The notes under the pieces are model-generated. The model made no database searches, was not told the origin of the DNA, and saw nothing but the letters and a program-made list of their open reading frames with translations. This document shows, one piece after another, positions 26,696 to 35,048 of a stretch of 64,000 nt of DNA. The stretch is from Bradyrhizobium sp. WSM1743. GTDB lineage: Bacteria > Pseudomonadota > Alphaproteobacteria > Rhizobiales > Xanthobacteraceae. Every line of letters starts with the position of its first letter. Within the stretch, counting starts at the first letter, position 1. The translations under genes and the position numbers were made by a program. The DNA is taken from contig NZ_AXAZ01000010.1 in the NCBI RefSeq assembly GCF_000473065.1, forward strand, positions 124,001-188,000. Reading direction: 5' to 3'.

Positions 26696-28294
26696 ATGGC
26701 TCACGGCAACGAGAATTGGTGGCGCGACGGCATCTTCTATCAGATCTATCCGCGCTCGTTTCAGGACTCGAACGGCGACGGCGTCGGCGATCTCGCCGGC
26801 ATCGTGCGGCGGCTGCCTTACGTCAAGTCGCTCGGCGTCGACGCGATCTGGCTGTCGCCGATCTTTCCCTCGCCGATGGCCGATTTCGGCTACGACATCT
26901 CGGATTATGTCGGCATCGAGCCGCTGTTCGGCACGATGGCGGATTTCGACGCGTTGCTCGCGACCGCCCATGACAGTGGCCTGAAGCTGATCCTCGACCT
27001 CGTGCCGAACCACACCTCGGACCAGCATCCCTGGTTCATCGAGAGCCGCGCCTCGCGCGACAATCCCAAGCGCGACTGGTACATCTGGCGCGATCCGGCA
27101 CCCGGCGGCGGCGTGCCGAACAACTGGCTGTCCGAGTTCGGCGGCAGCGCGTGGCAGTTCGACGAAACCACGGGCCAATATTACTACCACGCCTTCCTCG
27201 CCCAGCAGCCGGATCTGAACTGGCGCAATCCGGACGTCCGCGCCGCGATCTACGACGTGATGCGGTTCTGGCTGGACAAGGGCGTCGACGGCTTTCGCGT
27301 CGACGTGATCTGGCATCTGATCAAGGACGCCGAATTCCGCCACAACCCATCCAACCCGCATTATGTCGAGGGCCGGCCGCCGAATGAGAAGATCCTGACG
27401 CAATACTCGACCGACCAGCCGGAGGTGCATGACGTGATCGCCGAGATGCGGCGCGTCACCGATTCCTATGGTGCGCGCGTCCTGATCGGCGAGATCTATC
27501 TGCCGCTGCACCGCCTCATGGCCTATTACGGCAACGATCTCACCGGTGCGCAGATGCCGTTCAATTTCGCGCTGCTTTCAACCTTCTGGAGCGCGCGCTC
27601 GATCGAGAAAATTATCGAGGACTACGAGAAGGCGCTGCCGCGCGGTGCCTGGCCGAACTGGGTGCTCGGCAATCATGATCGCCCGCGCGTCGCGAGCCGG
27701 GTCGGGCCGGAGCAGGCCCGCGTCGCGGCCATGCTGCTGCTGACGCTGCGCGGCACGCCGACGCTCTATTACGGCGACGAGATCGGCATGCACCAGCTCG
27801 CGATCGCGCCGGAGGACGTACAAGATCCCTTCGAGAAGAACGTGCCCGGCATCGGTGTCGGCCGCGACGGCTGCCGCACGCCGATGCAATGGGATTCGTC
27901 GAACTTCGCCGGTTTTTCGCAAGTGAGGCCGTGGCTGCCGCTGCCGGAGGATCATATCCGCGAGAATGTCGCCAATCTCGAAGCCGATCCGCGCTCGATC
28001 CTCAATCTCTACAAGCGTCTGATCGGCTTGCGGAAGAGCTGTTCCCCGCTGATCGCAGGCGATTATCATCCGATCGCCGCGCAAGGCGATCTCCTGATCT
28101 ACCGCCGCGAGGCCGGCGGCAAGGCCGTGATCGTGGCGCTCAATCTCGGTCCCGATCCGGTCGCGGTGACCACCAGCGCGATCCGATTCGGCAGCAGGAT
28201 ATTGCTGTCGACGTTTCTGGGCCGCGAAGGTGAGGGCATCGAGGGCGTGCTGGATTTGCGCGGCAATGAGGGCGTGGTGGTGGCGCCGCCGTAA
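26696..28294 (+). CDS. GH13 alpha-glucosidase / oligo-1,6-glucosidase-like enzyme
   Basis: A 532-residue cytoplasmic GH13 enzyme. It begins WWRDGIFYQIYPRSFQDSNGDG, the alpha-glucosidase N-terminus with its calcium-type loop. Catalytic residues are the nucleophile Asp203 in GFRVD, acid/base Glu266 in IGEIY and Asp328 in GNHDRPR. DLVPNHTSDQHPWF is the first conserved region. The C-terminal beta-sandwich is short. It should hydrolyse (or transfer) terminal alpha-glucosyl residues of maltose- or sucrose-like sugars. It is convergent with a second GH13 gene at 28491, which suggests a small alpha-glucan/trehalose group. Confidence 0.9.
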   Translation: MAHGNENWWRDGIFYQIYPRSFQDSNGDGVGDLAGIVRRLPYVKSLGVDAIWLSPIFPSPMADFGYDISDYVGIEPLFGTMADFDALLATAHDSGLKLILDLVPNHTSDQHPWFIESRASRDNPKRDWYIWRDPAPGGGVPNNWLSEFGGSAWQFDETTGQYYYHAFLAQQPDLNWRNPDVRAAIYDVMRFWLDKGVDGFRVDVIWHLIKDAEFRHNPSNPHYVEGRPPNEKILTQYSTDQPEVHDVIAEMRRVTDSYGARVLIGEIYLPLHRLMAYYGNDLTGAQMPFNFALLSTFWSARSIEKIIEDYEKALPRGAWPNWVLGNHDRPRVASRVGPEQARVAAMLLLTLRGTPTLYYGDEIGMHQLAIAPEDVQDPFEKNVPGIGVGRDGCRTPMQWDSSNFAGFSQVRPWLPLPEDHIRENVANLEADPRSILNLYKRLIGLRKSCSPLIAGDYHPIAAQGDLLIYRREAGGKAVIVALNLGPDPVAVTTSAIRFGSRILLSTFLGREGEGIEGVLDLRGNEGVVVAPP

Positions 28295-28307
28295 ACTGTC
28301 GTCCCGG

Positions 28308-28459
28308 ACAAGCGCGCTCCAAGCGCGCACCGATTCGGGACCCATAGCCACAGGGAGCCGTTTTGCGACGATGCGGAGTTGCCAGCTCGCCCCACACTTC
28401 ATCCTGTGGTTATGGGTCCCGGATCTACGCGCGCTTTAGGCGCGCTTGTCCGGGACGAC
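28308..28459. repeat. Family A palindromic repeat between convergent GH13 genes
   Basis: GTCGTCCCGGACAAGCGCGC and GCGCTTGTCCGGGACGAC are the outer arms, CGGGACCCATAGCCACAGG and CTGTGGTTATGGGTCCCGG the inner arms. It lies where the two GH13 transcripts meet and probably terminates both. Confidence 0.9.
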
Positions 28460-28490
28460 AGCGGTGAGTGTGGGGACAGCGTGGTGCGGC

Positions 28491-30191
28491 TCACCCCGGA
28501 TGCTTCTTCCCCCGCCTCGTAGCGTCGTCGATGTCGCTCCGCTTCAACAGATAATCCAGTCCGCCGACGCGGTACCAGCGATATCCGTACGGCTCGAGCA
28601 CGACCCGGTGCTGGCCGCGCTTGTCGGCCTGACTGTGGTCCTCCGCGAGCAGGTTGATCAGCAGCTTTCCGGCATCGCCGCGCAGCCCGGCCGAGAACGC
28701 GATCTCGCGCGGCTTCTCGTCGAGATTGTGCACGAACAGCACCGAATTGTTGCGCCAATCATAGCGCATGATGAACACCGCAGGATCGCGCACAGGAATG
28801 ATCGCGAAATCGCCCCAGCCGACCTCCGGCACCTCCTTGCGCATGCGCACGATGCGTTCGGTCCAGTTCAGCATGGAGTTCGGATCGCGCCGCTGTTTTG
28901 CGACGTTGACGTGCGGAAAGCCGTAAGGCCCCGCGTCGATGACGGGACAGGCCGGCTTGTCGCTCTTGGTGAAGCCGCCATGCGGCTCGGTCGACCATTG
29001 CATCGGCGTGCGCGCGCAATCGCGTTCGGGCAGCGAGAGATCGTCGCCCATCGCGATCTCGTCGCCATAGCGGATGACGGGCGTCCCCGGCAGCGTGCAC
29101 ATCAGGCTGTAGGCGAGCTCGAGCCGCCTGCGGTCGCCGCCCAGCATCGGCGCGAGGCGCCGGCGGATGCCGCGGTCGTAGAGCTGCATGTCCTTGTCGG
29201 GCCCGAAGCATTTGAAAACGGTGTCGCGCTGCGCCTCGGTCAACCGCCCGAGATCGAGCTCGTCGTGATTGCGCAGGAACAGGCCCCATTGCGCCGTTGC
29301 CGGTCGCGGCTTGGTCGCCTTCAGCGCCTTCGCCAGGGGACGCGAGTCGGCCGAGGCCAGCGCGTAGAACAGATGCTGGTTGACCTGGAAGTTGAACATC
29401 ATGTGCATGCGGTCGGCGTCGCGACCGAAATACTCCATGTCCGTCTTCGGCAGCACATTGGCCTCCGCGAGGATGATGGCATCGCCCTGGCGCCATTGCA
29501 GGAATTCGCGGAACGCGCGCAGCATGTCGTACTGCTCGACTGGCTTCTTCACCTTCGCGCCCTTGGTCGCGATCACGAACGGCACCGCGTCCATGCGGAA
29601 GCCGGAGACGCCGAGCTGGATCCAGAAGCCCATGATCTTGAGGATCTCGGCCTGCACGTGCGGGTTCGACGTGTTGAGGTCCGGCTGGAAATCGTAGAAG
29701 CGGTGGAAGTACCACGCACCGGCCTCCTTATCGCGCGTCCAGGTCGATTTCTGCACGCCGGGAAACACCATGCCCTTGTCGGCGCCGGCCGGCTTCTTGT
29801 CGGACCACACATACCAATCGCGATACGGCGAGTCCTTGTTGCGCCGCGCTTCCTTGAACCAATGATGCTGGTCCGAAGTGTGGTTGACGACGAGATCGAT
29901 GATGATGCGGATGCCGCGCTGCTTGCAGCCGTGGGTGAATTCGACGAAATCGCCGAGCGTGCCGTAGCGGGGATCGACGCTGTAATAATCGGCGATGTCG
30001 TAGCCGTCGTCGCGGCCGGGCGACGTCTGGAACGGCATCAGCCAGATCGTGGTGATGCCGAGCCCGTGCAGATAATCGAGCCGGCGGAGCAGTCCCTTGA
30101 AGTCGCCGACACCGTCGCCGTTGGCGTCCATATAGGAGCCGACGGAGAGGCAATAGATCACGCCGTTCTTGTACCAGAGATCGTCGATCAT
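28491..30191 (-). CDS. GH13 trehalose synthase-like (maltose alpha-glucosyltransferase) enzyme
   Basis: A 566-residue cytoplasmic GH13 enzyme resembling TreS, which interconverts maltose and trehalose. WYKNGVIYCLSVGSYMDANG opens the barrel and DLVVNHTSDQHHWF is region I. The nucleophile is Asp201 (GFRMDAVP), the acid/base Glu243 (LAEANV) and the transition-state Asp310 (RNHDELDL), the last very TreS-like. There is no maltokinase domain fused at the C-terminus. It could be a hydrolase of the same clade. The start MIDDL at 30191 replaces a longer frame without a ribosome site. Trehalose metabolism supports osmotic tolerance and bacteroid function in rhizobia. Confidence 0.82.
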   Translation of the reverse strand: MIDDLWYKNGVIYCLSVGSYMDANGDGVGDFKGLLRRLDYLHGLGITTIWLMPFQTSPGRDDGYDIADYYSVDPRYGTLGDFVEFTHGCKQRGIRIIIDLVVNHTSDQHHWFKEARRNKDSPYRDWYVWSDKKPAGADKGMVFPGVQKSTWTRDKEAGAWYFHRFYDFQPDLNTSNPHVQAEILKIMGFWIQLGVSGFRMDAVPFVIATKGAKVKKPVEQYDMLRAFREFLQWRQGDAIILAEANVLPKTDMEYFGRDADRMHMMFNFQVNQHLFYALASADSRPLAKALKATKPRPATAQWGLFLRNHDELDLGRLTEAQRDTVFKCFGPDKDMQLYDRGIRRRLAPMLGGDRRRLELAYSLMCTLPGTPVIRYGDEIAMGDDLSLPERDCARTPMQWSTEPHGGFTKSDKPACPVIDAGPYGFPHVNVAKQRRDPNSMLNWTERIVRMRKEVPEVGWGDFAIIPVRDPAVFIMRYDWRNNSVLFVHNLDEKPREIAFSAGLRGDAGKLLINLLAEDHSQADKRGQHRVVLEPYGYRWYRVGGLDYLLKRSDIDDATRRGKKHPG

Positions 30192-30272
30192 GCGCGAGCA
30201 GCCCCGTGGTCCGCCGAAGTGCGGCGGCTCCGTGATAAGTGTCAAGGGGCAGGGCGGTTCCGCGGTCTCGCT

Positions 30273-30420
30273 GTCGTCCCGGGGCGCGACGAAGTCGCGA
30301 GCCCGGGACCCATAACCACAGGGAGTAGTTTTGCGAAGATTCGGAGTTGCCGCCTTCGCTCTACAACCGCTTCCTGTGGTTATGGATTCCGGGCTCGCGC
30401 TGCGCGCGCCCCGGAATGAC
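30273..30420. repeat. Family A palindromic repeat, hybrid copy in a divergent gap
   Basis: The left end is the family A arm GTCGTCCCGGGGCG, but the right end, GCGCCCCGGAATGAC, is the family B type, so the unit looks like a hybrid. The inner pair CGGGACCCATAACCACAGG / CCTGTGGTTATGGATTCCGG is family A. It lies between the start of the TreS-like gene and mmcB, which diverge. Confidence 0.82.
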
Positions 30421-30450
30421 GGGCGAAAAGGAATCGGCTATCCTCCCGCC

Positions 30451-30939
30451 ATGGACAACACCGCCCGCATCACCCTCGTGCCGCCGCCGGATCGCCGCCA
30501 GTCGGAGACGGCGCTCGCGATCGCGCGCGGCACGGCGCGGCTGTTACGCTCGCTCGGCTTCTCCTGCATCGGCGAATTGCCGCTGCCGTCGGGCCGGCGC
30601 GCCGATCTCGTGGCGCTGAACGAGCGCGGCGAAATCTGGATCGTCGAGATCAAGTCGTCGGTGGAGGATCTGCGCGCCGACCAGAAATGGCACGAATACC
30701 GCGCCCATTGCGACCGGCTGTTCTTCGCCTTCACGCAGGATCTGCCGTGCGAGATCTTCCCTGATGACACCGGCCTGATCATCGCCGATGCCTATGGCGC
30801 GCACCTGCATTGCGAGGCGCCCGAGCACAAGCTGGCTGCCGCCACCCGCAAGCAGATGACGGTGCGTTTCGCGATGGCGGCGGCCTTGCGGATCAACCGC
30901 CTGGTCGATCCGCAGGGGCACGCGGATTTTTGGGAATGA
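30451..30939 (+). CDS. mmcB: MmcB-family DNA repair nuclease
   Basis: A 162-residue protein of the MmcB family (formerly DUF1052), SOS- or CtrA-linked in Caulobacter and found in Alphaproteobacteria. The PD-(D/E)XK nuclease core is visible as Asp52 in RRADLV and Glu66-X-Lys68 in VEIKSS, followed by DQKWHEY. The start at 30451 is where the conserved sequence begins. It is convergent with regR and divergent from the TreS-like gene. Confidence 0.88.
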   Translation: MDNTARITLVPPPDRRQSETALAIARGTARLLRSLGFSCIGELPLPSGRRADLVALNERGEIWIVEIKSSVEDLRADQKWHEYRAHCDRLFFAFTQDLPCEIFPDDTGLIIADAYGAHLHCEAPEHKLAAATRKQMTVRFAMAAALRINRLVDPQGHADFWE

Positions 30940-30943
30940 ATGC

Positions 30944-31074
30944 GTAGGGTGGGTTAGCCCTGCAGATGCGCGAAGCGCATCTGCTCGGCGTAACAACTTC
31001 GTTCGGCAAACGTTGATGCATGGTGGGTTACGCCAGCGGGCTGCGCTTCGCGCATCCGCATGCTCCCACCCTAC
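30944..31074. repeat. Family D repeat (GTAG...CTAC pair) between convergent genes
   Basis: Begins GTAGGGTGGGTTAGCC and ends CTCCCACCCTAC. GCAGATGCGCGAAGCGCATC is a strong inner hairpin, and a second inverted GTAGGGTGGG-type arm follows. It separates mmcB and regR, which point at each other. Confidence 0.88.
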
Positions 31075-31081
31075 GACACCA

Positions 31082-31636
31082 TTACCGCGGCGCGCGCTTG
31101 GCCAAAATCCGCTGCAAGGTGCGGCGGTGCATGTTGAGCCGGCGCGCCGTTTCCGAGACGTTGCGATTGCACATCTCGTAGATGCGCTGGATGTGCTCCC
31201 AGCGGACGCGGTCGGCCGACATCGGGTTGGTCGGCAGCTCGGATTTCTCCGCGCTGGTCGAGAGCAGTGCCGCGACGACGTCGTCGGCGTCCGCCGGCTT
31301 GGAGAGATAATCGATCGCGCCCATCTTCACCGCGGTGACGGCGGTGGCGATGTTGCCATAGCCGGTCAGCACGATCGCGCGCGCATCCGGGCGCTTCTTC
31401 TTCAGCGCCGAGACCACGTCGAGGCCGTTGCCGTTGCCGAGACGCAAATCCACCACCGCGAAGGCCGGCGCCGACTTGCCGATCTGCGCAAGTCCGTCGG
31501 AGACGGTGTCGCATGATGTCACGTCGAAGCCCCGTGTCTCCATGGCGCGCGACAGCCGCTCCAGAAACGGCTTGTCGTCTTCCACGATGAGAAGCGAGCG
31601 GTCGGTCTGTTCGTTCAGTTCGGCGATGGCGTTCAA
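31082..31636 (-). CDS. regR: Redox response regulator RegR (RegA/ActR/PrrA family)
   Basis: A 184-residue regulator. The receiver domain has SLLIVEDD, phosphoacceptor Asp63 in VVDLRL and Lys in YLSKPA. The C-terminal Fis-like helix-turn-helix NVSETARRLNMHRRTLQRIL is the invariant end of the RegA/RegR family. In Bradyrhizobium RegR activates the fixR-nifA operon and redox genes. A TTG start at 31636 was chosen because it follows GAGAGAGGA and places the acceptor at Asp63 as in RegA; an ATG eight codons upstream is the alternative. It is the second gene of the regS-regR pair, 102 bp downstream of regS. Confidence 0.94.
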   Translation of the reverse strand: MNAIAELNEQTDRSLLIVEDDKPFLERLSRAMETRGFDVTSCDTVSDGLAQIGKSAPAFAVVDLRLGNGNGLDVVSALKKKRPDARAIVLTGYGNIATAVTAVKMGAIDYLSKPADADDVVAALLSTSAEKSELPTNPMSADRVRWEHIQRIYEMCNRNVSETARRLNMHRRTLQRILAKRAPR

Positions 31637-31738
31637 GGTGTTGTCCTCTCTCCAGCGCATTGACATATGGCGTCGCAATCGCGCGGTGCCAAGGCGGCAA
31701 TTGGTCGGTCCGCCCCGTTGTGCGACGCAAGGTCGCGG

Positions 31739-33061
31739 CTATCCTATTGTTTCTTCGAGCGTCTCGATAGCCTCAAAACGCTGTCTCGGCCATGTGATCT
31801 GAACCACCGCGCCGTGTTCCGGAAAGATCCGGTTGGTAAACGAGACCTTGGCGCCGGTGCGTTCGAGCAAGGTGCGCGCGATGAACACGCCGAGGCCCAG
31901 GCCACGCCGTTCGCCGCCGCCGTCGTCCTGGGTGCGCCGCCGCGACAGATAGGGCTCGCCGATCCGGTTGAGGATATCGGGCGGAATGCCGGGTCCGTCG
32001 TCGGAGATCACGAGCTCGATATTGTCCTTGTTCCACCAGGCGTTCACCTCGACGGTGCTGCGGGCGAAATCGACCGCGTTCTCGACAATGTTGCCGATGC
32101 CGTAAAGGATCGCCGGGTTGCGCGAGCCGACCGGCTCGGCCGCCGCGGCCACCGCGATCCGCACCTTGATCTCCACGCCGAAATCGCGGTGCGGCGCCAC
32201 CACCTCCTCGATCAGCTCCGACAGCTTCATGCGGTCGAACGGTGCGCCGGTGGAGGAGAGTTGGGTGATCTTGCTCAGGATGTCGCGGCAGCGCTGGGTC
32301 TGCTCGCGCAAGGTCTTCAGGTCCGCGGCAAAGCTCGGGTCCTTCACCGTCTTTTCCAGCTCGCGCGAGATCAGGAAGATGGTTGCGAGCGGCGTGCCGA
32401 GCTCGTGCGCGGCCGCGGCAGCAAGGCCGTCGAGCTGGGTCAGATGCTGCTCGCGCGTCAGCACCAGCTCGGTCGCAGCCAGCGCATCGGCAAGCTTGCG
32501 CGCCTCCTCAGTCACCTGGAAGGAGTAGAGGCTGGTGACGCCGATCGCGAGTGCGATCGAGAGCCAGACGCCGACGAGATAGATCGGCGGCAGCACCAAG
32601 GGATCGTCGGAATCCCACGGCAGCGGAAAATGGAAGAAGAACAGCACCGAGGCGCAGGCAACCGCGAGCAGGCCGAGGCCGAAGGTGAAACGGGCCGGCA
32701 GCGCGGTGGCCGAGATCAGCACGGGCGCGAGGAACAGGAACGAGAACGGGTTCTGCAGTCCGCCGGTGAAGAACAACAGACCTGCCAGCTCCACGATGTT
32801 CAGCGCAAGAAGGCCGGCCGCCTGCATCGGCTCCAGCCGTTGCATTGGATTGGCCGCGGTCTGGAGCGCCAGATTGAGCGCCGCCGACAGGGCGATGATG
32901 CTGACACAGGGGACGATCTCGACGTTGAACTCCAGCCCCTGCGCTACGATGAAGATCGCGGCGAGCTGCCCCAGCACCGCAAGCCAGCGCAGCCGCAGGA
33001 TCGTGTCCAGCCGGATATGCCGCTGCGCGTGGCGGAAGTCGGAATCGGCAATTTCGGTCAT
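31739..33061 (-). CDS. regS: Redox sensor histidine kinase RegS (RegB/ActS/PrrB family)
   Basis: A 440-residue membrane kinase with about six hydrophobic segments between residues 25 and 185. The quinone-binding motif GGLQNPF lies at 100-106 between segments 3 and 4. The H-box is AAAAHELGTPLATI with His219, and Cys258 in QRCRDIL matches the redox-active Cys265 of RegB (39-40 residues after the His). N- and G-boxes (NIVENAVDFA, DDGPGIP, GLGLGVF) are intact. It phosphorylates RegR according to quinone pool and redox state. The start MTEIADSDFRH is set at 33061; upstream codons read through from a TTG without family similarity. Confidence 0.94.
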   Translation of the reverse strand: MTEIADSDFRHAQRHIRLDTILRLRWLAVLGQLAAIFIVAQGLEFNVEIVPCVSIIALSAALNLALQTAANPMQRLEPMQAAGLLALNIVELAGLLFFTGGLQNPFSFLFLAPVLISATALPARFTFGLGLLAVACASVLFFFHFPLPWDSDDPLVLPPIYLVGVWLSIALAIGVTSLYSFQVTEEARKLADALAATELVLTREQHLTQLDGLAAAAAHELGTPLATIFLISRELEKTVKDPSFAADLKTLREQTQRCRDILSKITQLSSTGAPFDRMKLSELIEEVVAPHRDFGVEIKVRIAVAAAAEPVGSRNPAILYGIGNIVENAVDFARSTVEVNAWWNKDNIELVISDDGPGIPPDILNRIGEPYLSRRRTQDDGGGERRGLGLGVFIARTLLERTGAKVSFTNRIFPEHGAVVQITWPRQRFEAIETLEETIG

Positions 33062-33180
33062 ATCGGCCAATGTGGCGGTGCCTTCTAAGGTCACGAACGA
33101 TGGGCTGACGGAACCACCGGATGACAAGCCCTTACATCAAGCCTTGCGCTCCCCGATGCAATAGCGGAAGAACGGCCAGC

Positions 33181-33984
33181 ATGACCGAGAATGACAAGGC
33201 TTCAAGTCGGCCGACTGTCGCGGATCGAACTTTGTCCGCGGCAATCGCGGTCGATCACCTCGTCAAGGTCTACAAGCAGACCCGCGCCGTCGACGACATC
33301 TCCTTTTCGCTTCCGCGCGGCAGCATCACCGGGCTTCTCGGCGGCAACGGCGCCGGCAAGACCACGACCATCGCAATGATCATGGGCCTGGTGCTGCCGA
33401 CCTCCGGCCGCGTCCAGGTGCTGGGGCATCGGATGCCCGAGGACAGCGCATCCGTGCTGGGCCGGATGAATTTCGAGAGCCCTTATGTCGACATGCCGAT
33501 GCGGCTCACGGTGCGGCAGAACCTCACTGTGTTCGGCAAGCTCTATGCGGTGAAGAATCTCGCTGATCGCATCGCTGAGCTCGCCGAGGATCTCGACCTC
33601 GGCGATTTCATCGACCGCGCCAACGGCAAGCTCTCCGCCGGGCAGAAGACCCGCGTTGCGCTGGCGAAAGCGCTGATCAACCAGCCCGAGCTGCTGCTCT
33701 TGGACGAGCCGACCGCCTCGCTCGACCCCGATACCGCCGACTGGGTGCGCGCGCATCTGGAGCGGTACCGCCGGGACAACAACGCCACCATCCTCCTGGC
33801 CTCGCACAACATGTTCGAGGTCGAGCGGCTCTGCGACCGCGTCATCATCATGAAGCGCGGCCGCATCGAGGACGACGATACGCCGGAGGCGATCATGGCC
33901 CGCTACAACCGTGCCACGCTGGAGGAGGTGTTTCTGGATGTCGCGCGCGGCCGGGTGAACGGCGCGAAGGAGGTGGCGCGGTGA
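33181..33984 (+). CDS. ABC-2 type exporter ATP-binding protein
   Basis: A 267-residue ATPase of the DrrA/CcmA-like class. Walker A is GGNGAGKTT, the signature LSAGQKTRVALAKAL, Walker B LLLLDEPTASLDP and the switch LASHNMFEVE. The C-terminus (YNRATLEEVFLDVARG) is typical of ABC-2 exporters. It is divergent from regS and is followed, after a 125-bp gap filled by a repeat, by its permease gene on the same strand. The substrate is unknown; drug, lipid or polysaccharide export are all possible. Confidence 0.9.
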   Translation: MTENDKASSRPTVADRTLSAAIAVDHLVKVYKQTRAVDDISFSLPRGSITGLLGGNGAGKTTTIAMIMGLVLPTSGRVQVLGHRMPEDSASVLGRMNFESPYVDMPMRLTVRQNLTVFGKLYAVKNLADRIAELAEDLDLGDFIDRANGKLSAGQKTRVALAKALINQPELLLLDEPTASLDPDTADWVRAHLERYRRDNNATILLASHNMFEVERLCDRVIIMKRGRIEDDDTPEAIMARYNRATLEEVFLDVARGRVNGAKEVAR

Positions 33985-33993
33985 ACTGTAATC

Positions 33994-34080
33994 GTAGCCC
34001 GGATGGAGCGAAGCGTAATCCGGGACCCCTGTCCCTTGTGGCACGATTCCCGGATTGCGCTGCGCTCCATCCGGGCTACC
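33994..34080. repeat. Family G repeat (GTAG...CTAC pair) between ABC exporter genes
   Basis: GTAGCCCGGATGGAGCGAAG and its near-perfect inverse CTGCGCTCCATCCGGGCTAC frame a CGGGA...TCCCG centre. The ends GTAG/CTAC match family D, so it looks like another REP-type pair. It sits between an ATPase and permease gene that must be expressed together. Confidence 0.87.
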
Positions 34081-34108
34081 GACTGCGCTCGGGCTACGGG
34101 GTGCTGCA

Positions 34109-34927
34109 ATGACCGACATCTCCCTCCACCGCGGCATCTCCGTCCATCGCATCGGCGCGATGATCCTGCGCTACTGGTACCTGCTCATGTCGTCCTGGCC
34201 GCGGCTGCTCGAGCTGTTGTACTGGCCGGCGCTGCAGGTCATCACCTGGGGCTTCCTCCAGCTCTACATCGCCGAGAACGCCAATTTCTTCGCGCGCGCC
34301 GGCGGCACGCTGATCGGCGCCGTCATCCTCTGGGACATCCTGTTCCGCGGCCAGCTCGGCTTCTCCATCTCGTTCCTGGAGGAGATGTGGGCGCGCAACA
34401 TCGGCAACCTCATGATGAGTCCGCTGAAGCCGATCGAGTTTCTGCTGTCGCTGATGGTCATGAGCCTGATCCGGCTTGCCATCGGGATCATCCCGATGAC
34501 CCTGCTGGCGCTGGTCATGTTTCACTTCAACGTCTATGCCCTCGGCCTGCCGCTGATCGCCTTCTTCTGCAATCTGATCTTCACGAGCTGGTCGGTCGGC
34601 ATCTTCGTCTCGGGCCTGGTGCTGCGAAACGGCCTCGGCGCCGAGAGCATCGTCTGGACCTTGATGTTCGCAATCCTGCCGCTGGCCTGCGTCTATTATC
34701 CCGTCAGCGTGCTGCCTACCTGGCTGCAATACGTCGCCTGGGCGTTGCCGCCGACCTATGCCTTCGAGGGAATGCGCGCGCTGCTGATCGAGCGCACCTT
34801 CAGGACCGATCTGATGCTGGAGGCTTTGGCCATCAACGCGGTGCTGCTGTTTGCATCTTTTGGGGCATTCCTTGCCCTGTTGCGCAGCGCCAGAAAGCAC
34901 GGCTCTCTGCTCTCGAGCGGCGAATAA
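34109..34927 (+). CDS. ABC-2 type exporter permease
   Basis: A 272-residue inner-membrane protein with about six hydrophobic segments and the ABC-2 layout: a basic N-terminus, MILRYWYLLMSSWPRLLELLY, a cytoplasmic loop EEMWARNIGNLMMSPLKPIE, and SVLPTWLQYVAWALPPTYAFEGMRALL near the end. It pairs with the ATPase upstream. ATG 34109 begins the conserved part; the frame upstream runs through the repeat. Confidence 0.88.
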   Translation: MTDISLHRGISVHRIGAMILRYWYLLMSSWPRLLELLYWPALQVITWGFLQLYIAENANFFARAGGTLIGAVILWDILFRGQLGFSISFLEEMWARNIGNLMMSPLKPIEFLLSLMVMSLIRLAIGIIPMTLLALVMFHFNVYALGLPLIAFFCNLIFTSWSVGIFVSGLVLRNGLGAESIVWTLMFAILPLACVYYPVSVLPTWLQYVAWALPPTYAFEGMRALLIERTFRTDLMLEALAINAVLLFASFGAFLALLRSARKHGSLLSSGE

Positions 34928-34993
34928 TGTCACTTTCCCGTGGATTGAGGCTGATTTGCCCGCTCCGGATGCGTAGATGTACGGAACCATGCA

Positions 34994-35022
34994 TTGACGC
35001 AATATTGCGCATTCGGCAGTAT
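34994..35022 (+). promoter_or_regulatory. Candidate phaZ promoter with an embedded palindrome
   Basis: TTGACG (34994-34999) and CAGTAT (35017-35022) are 17 bp apart, a fair sigma-70-type pair. The perfect 12-bp palindrome CGCAATATTGCG (34998-35009) overlaps the -35 box and spacer, a good position for a repressor. The predicted start leaves a leader of about 20 nt that carries AGAGGAAT before the phaZ ATG. Confidence 0.5.
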
Positions 35023-35048
35023 GTTGCGATGCGAAGAGGAATATAGCG

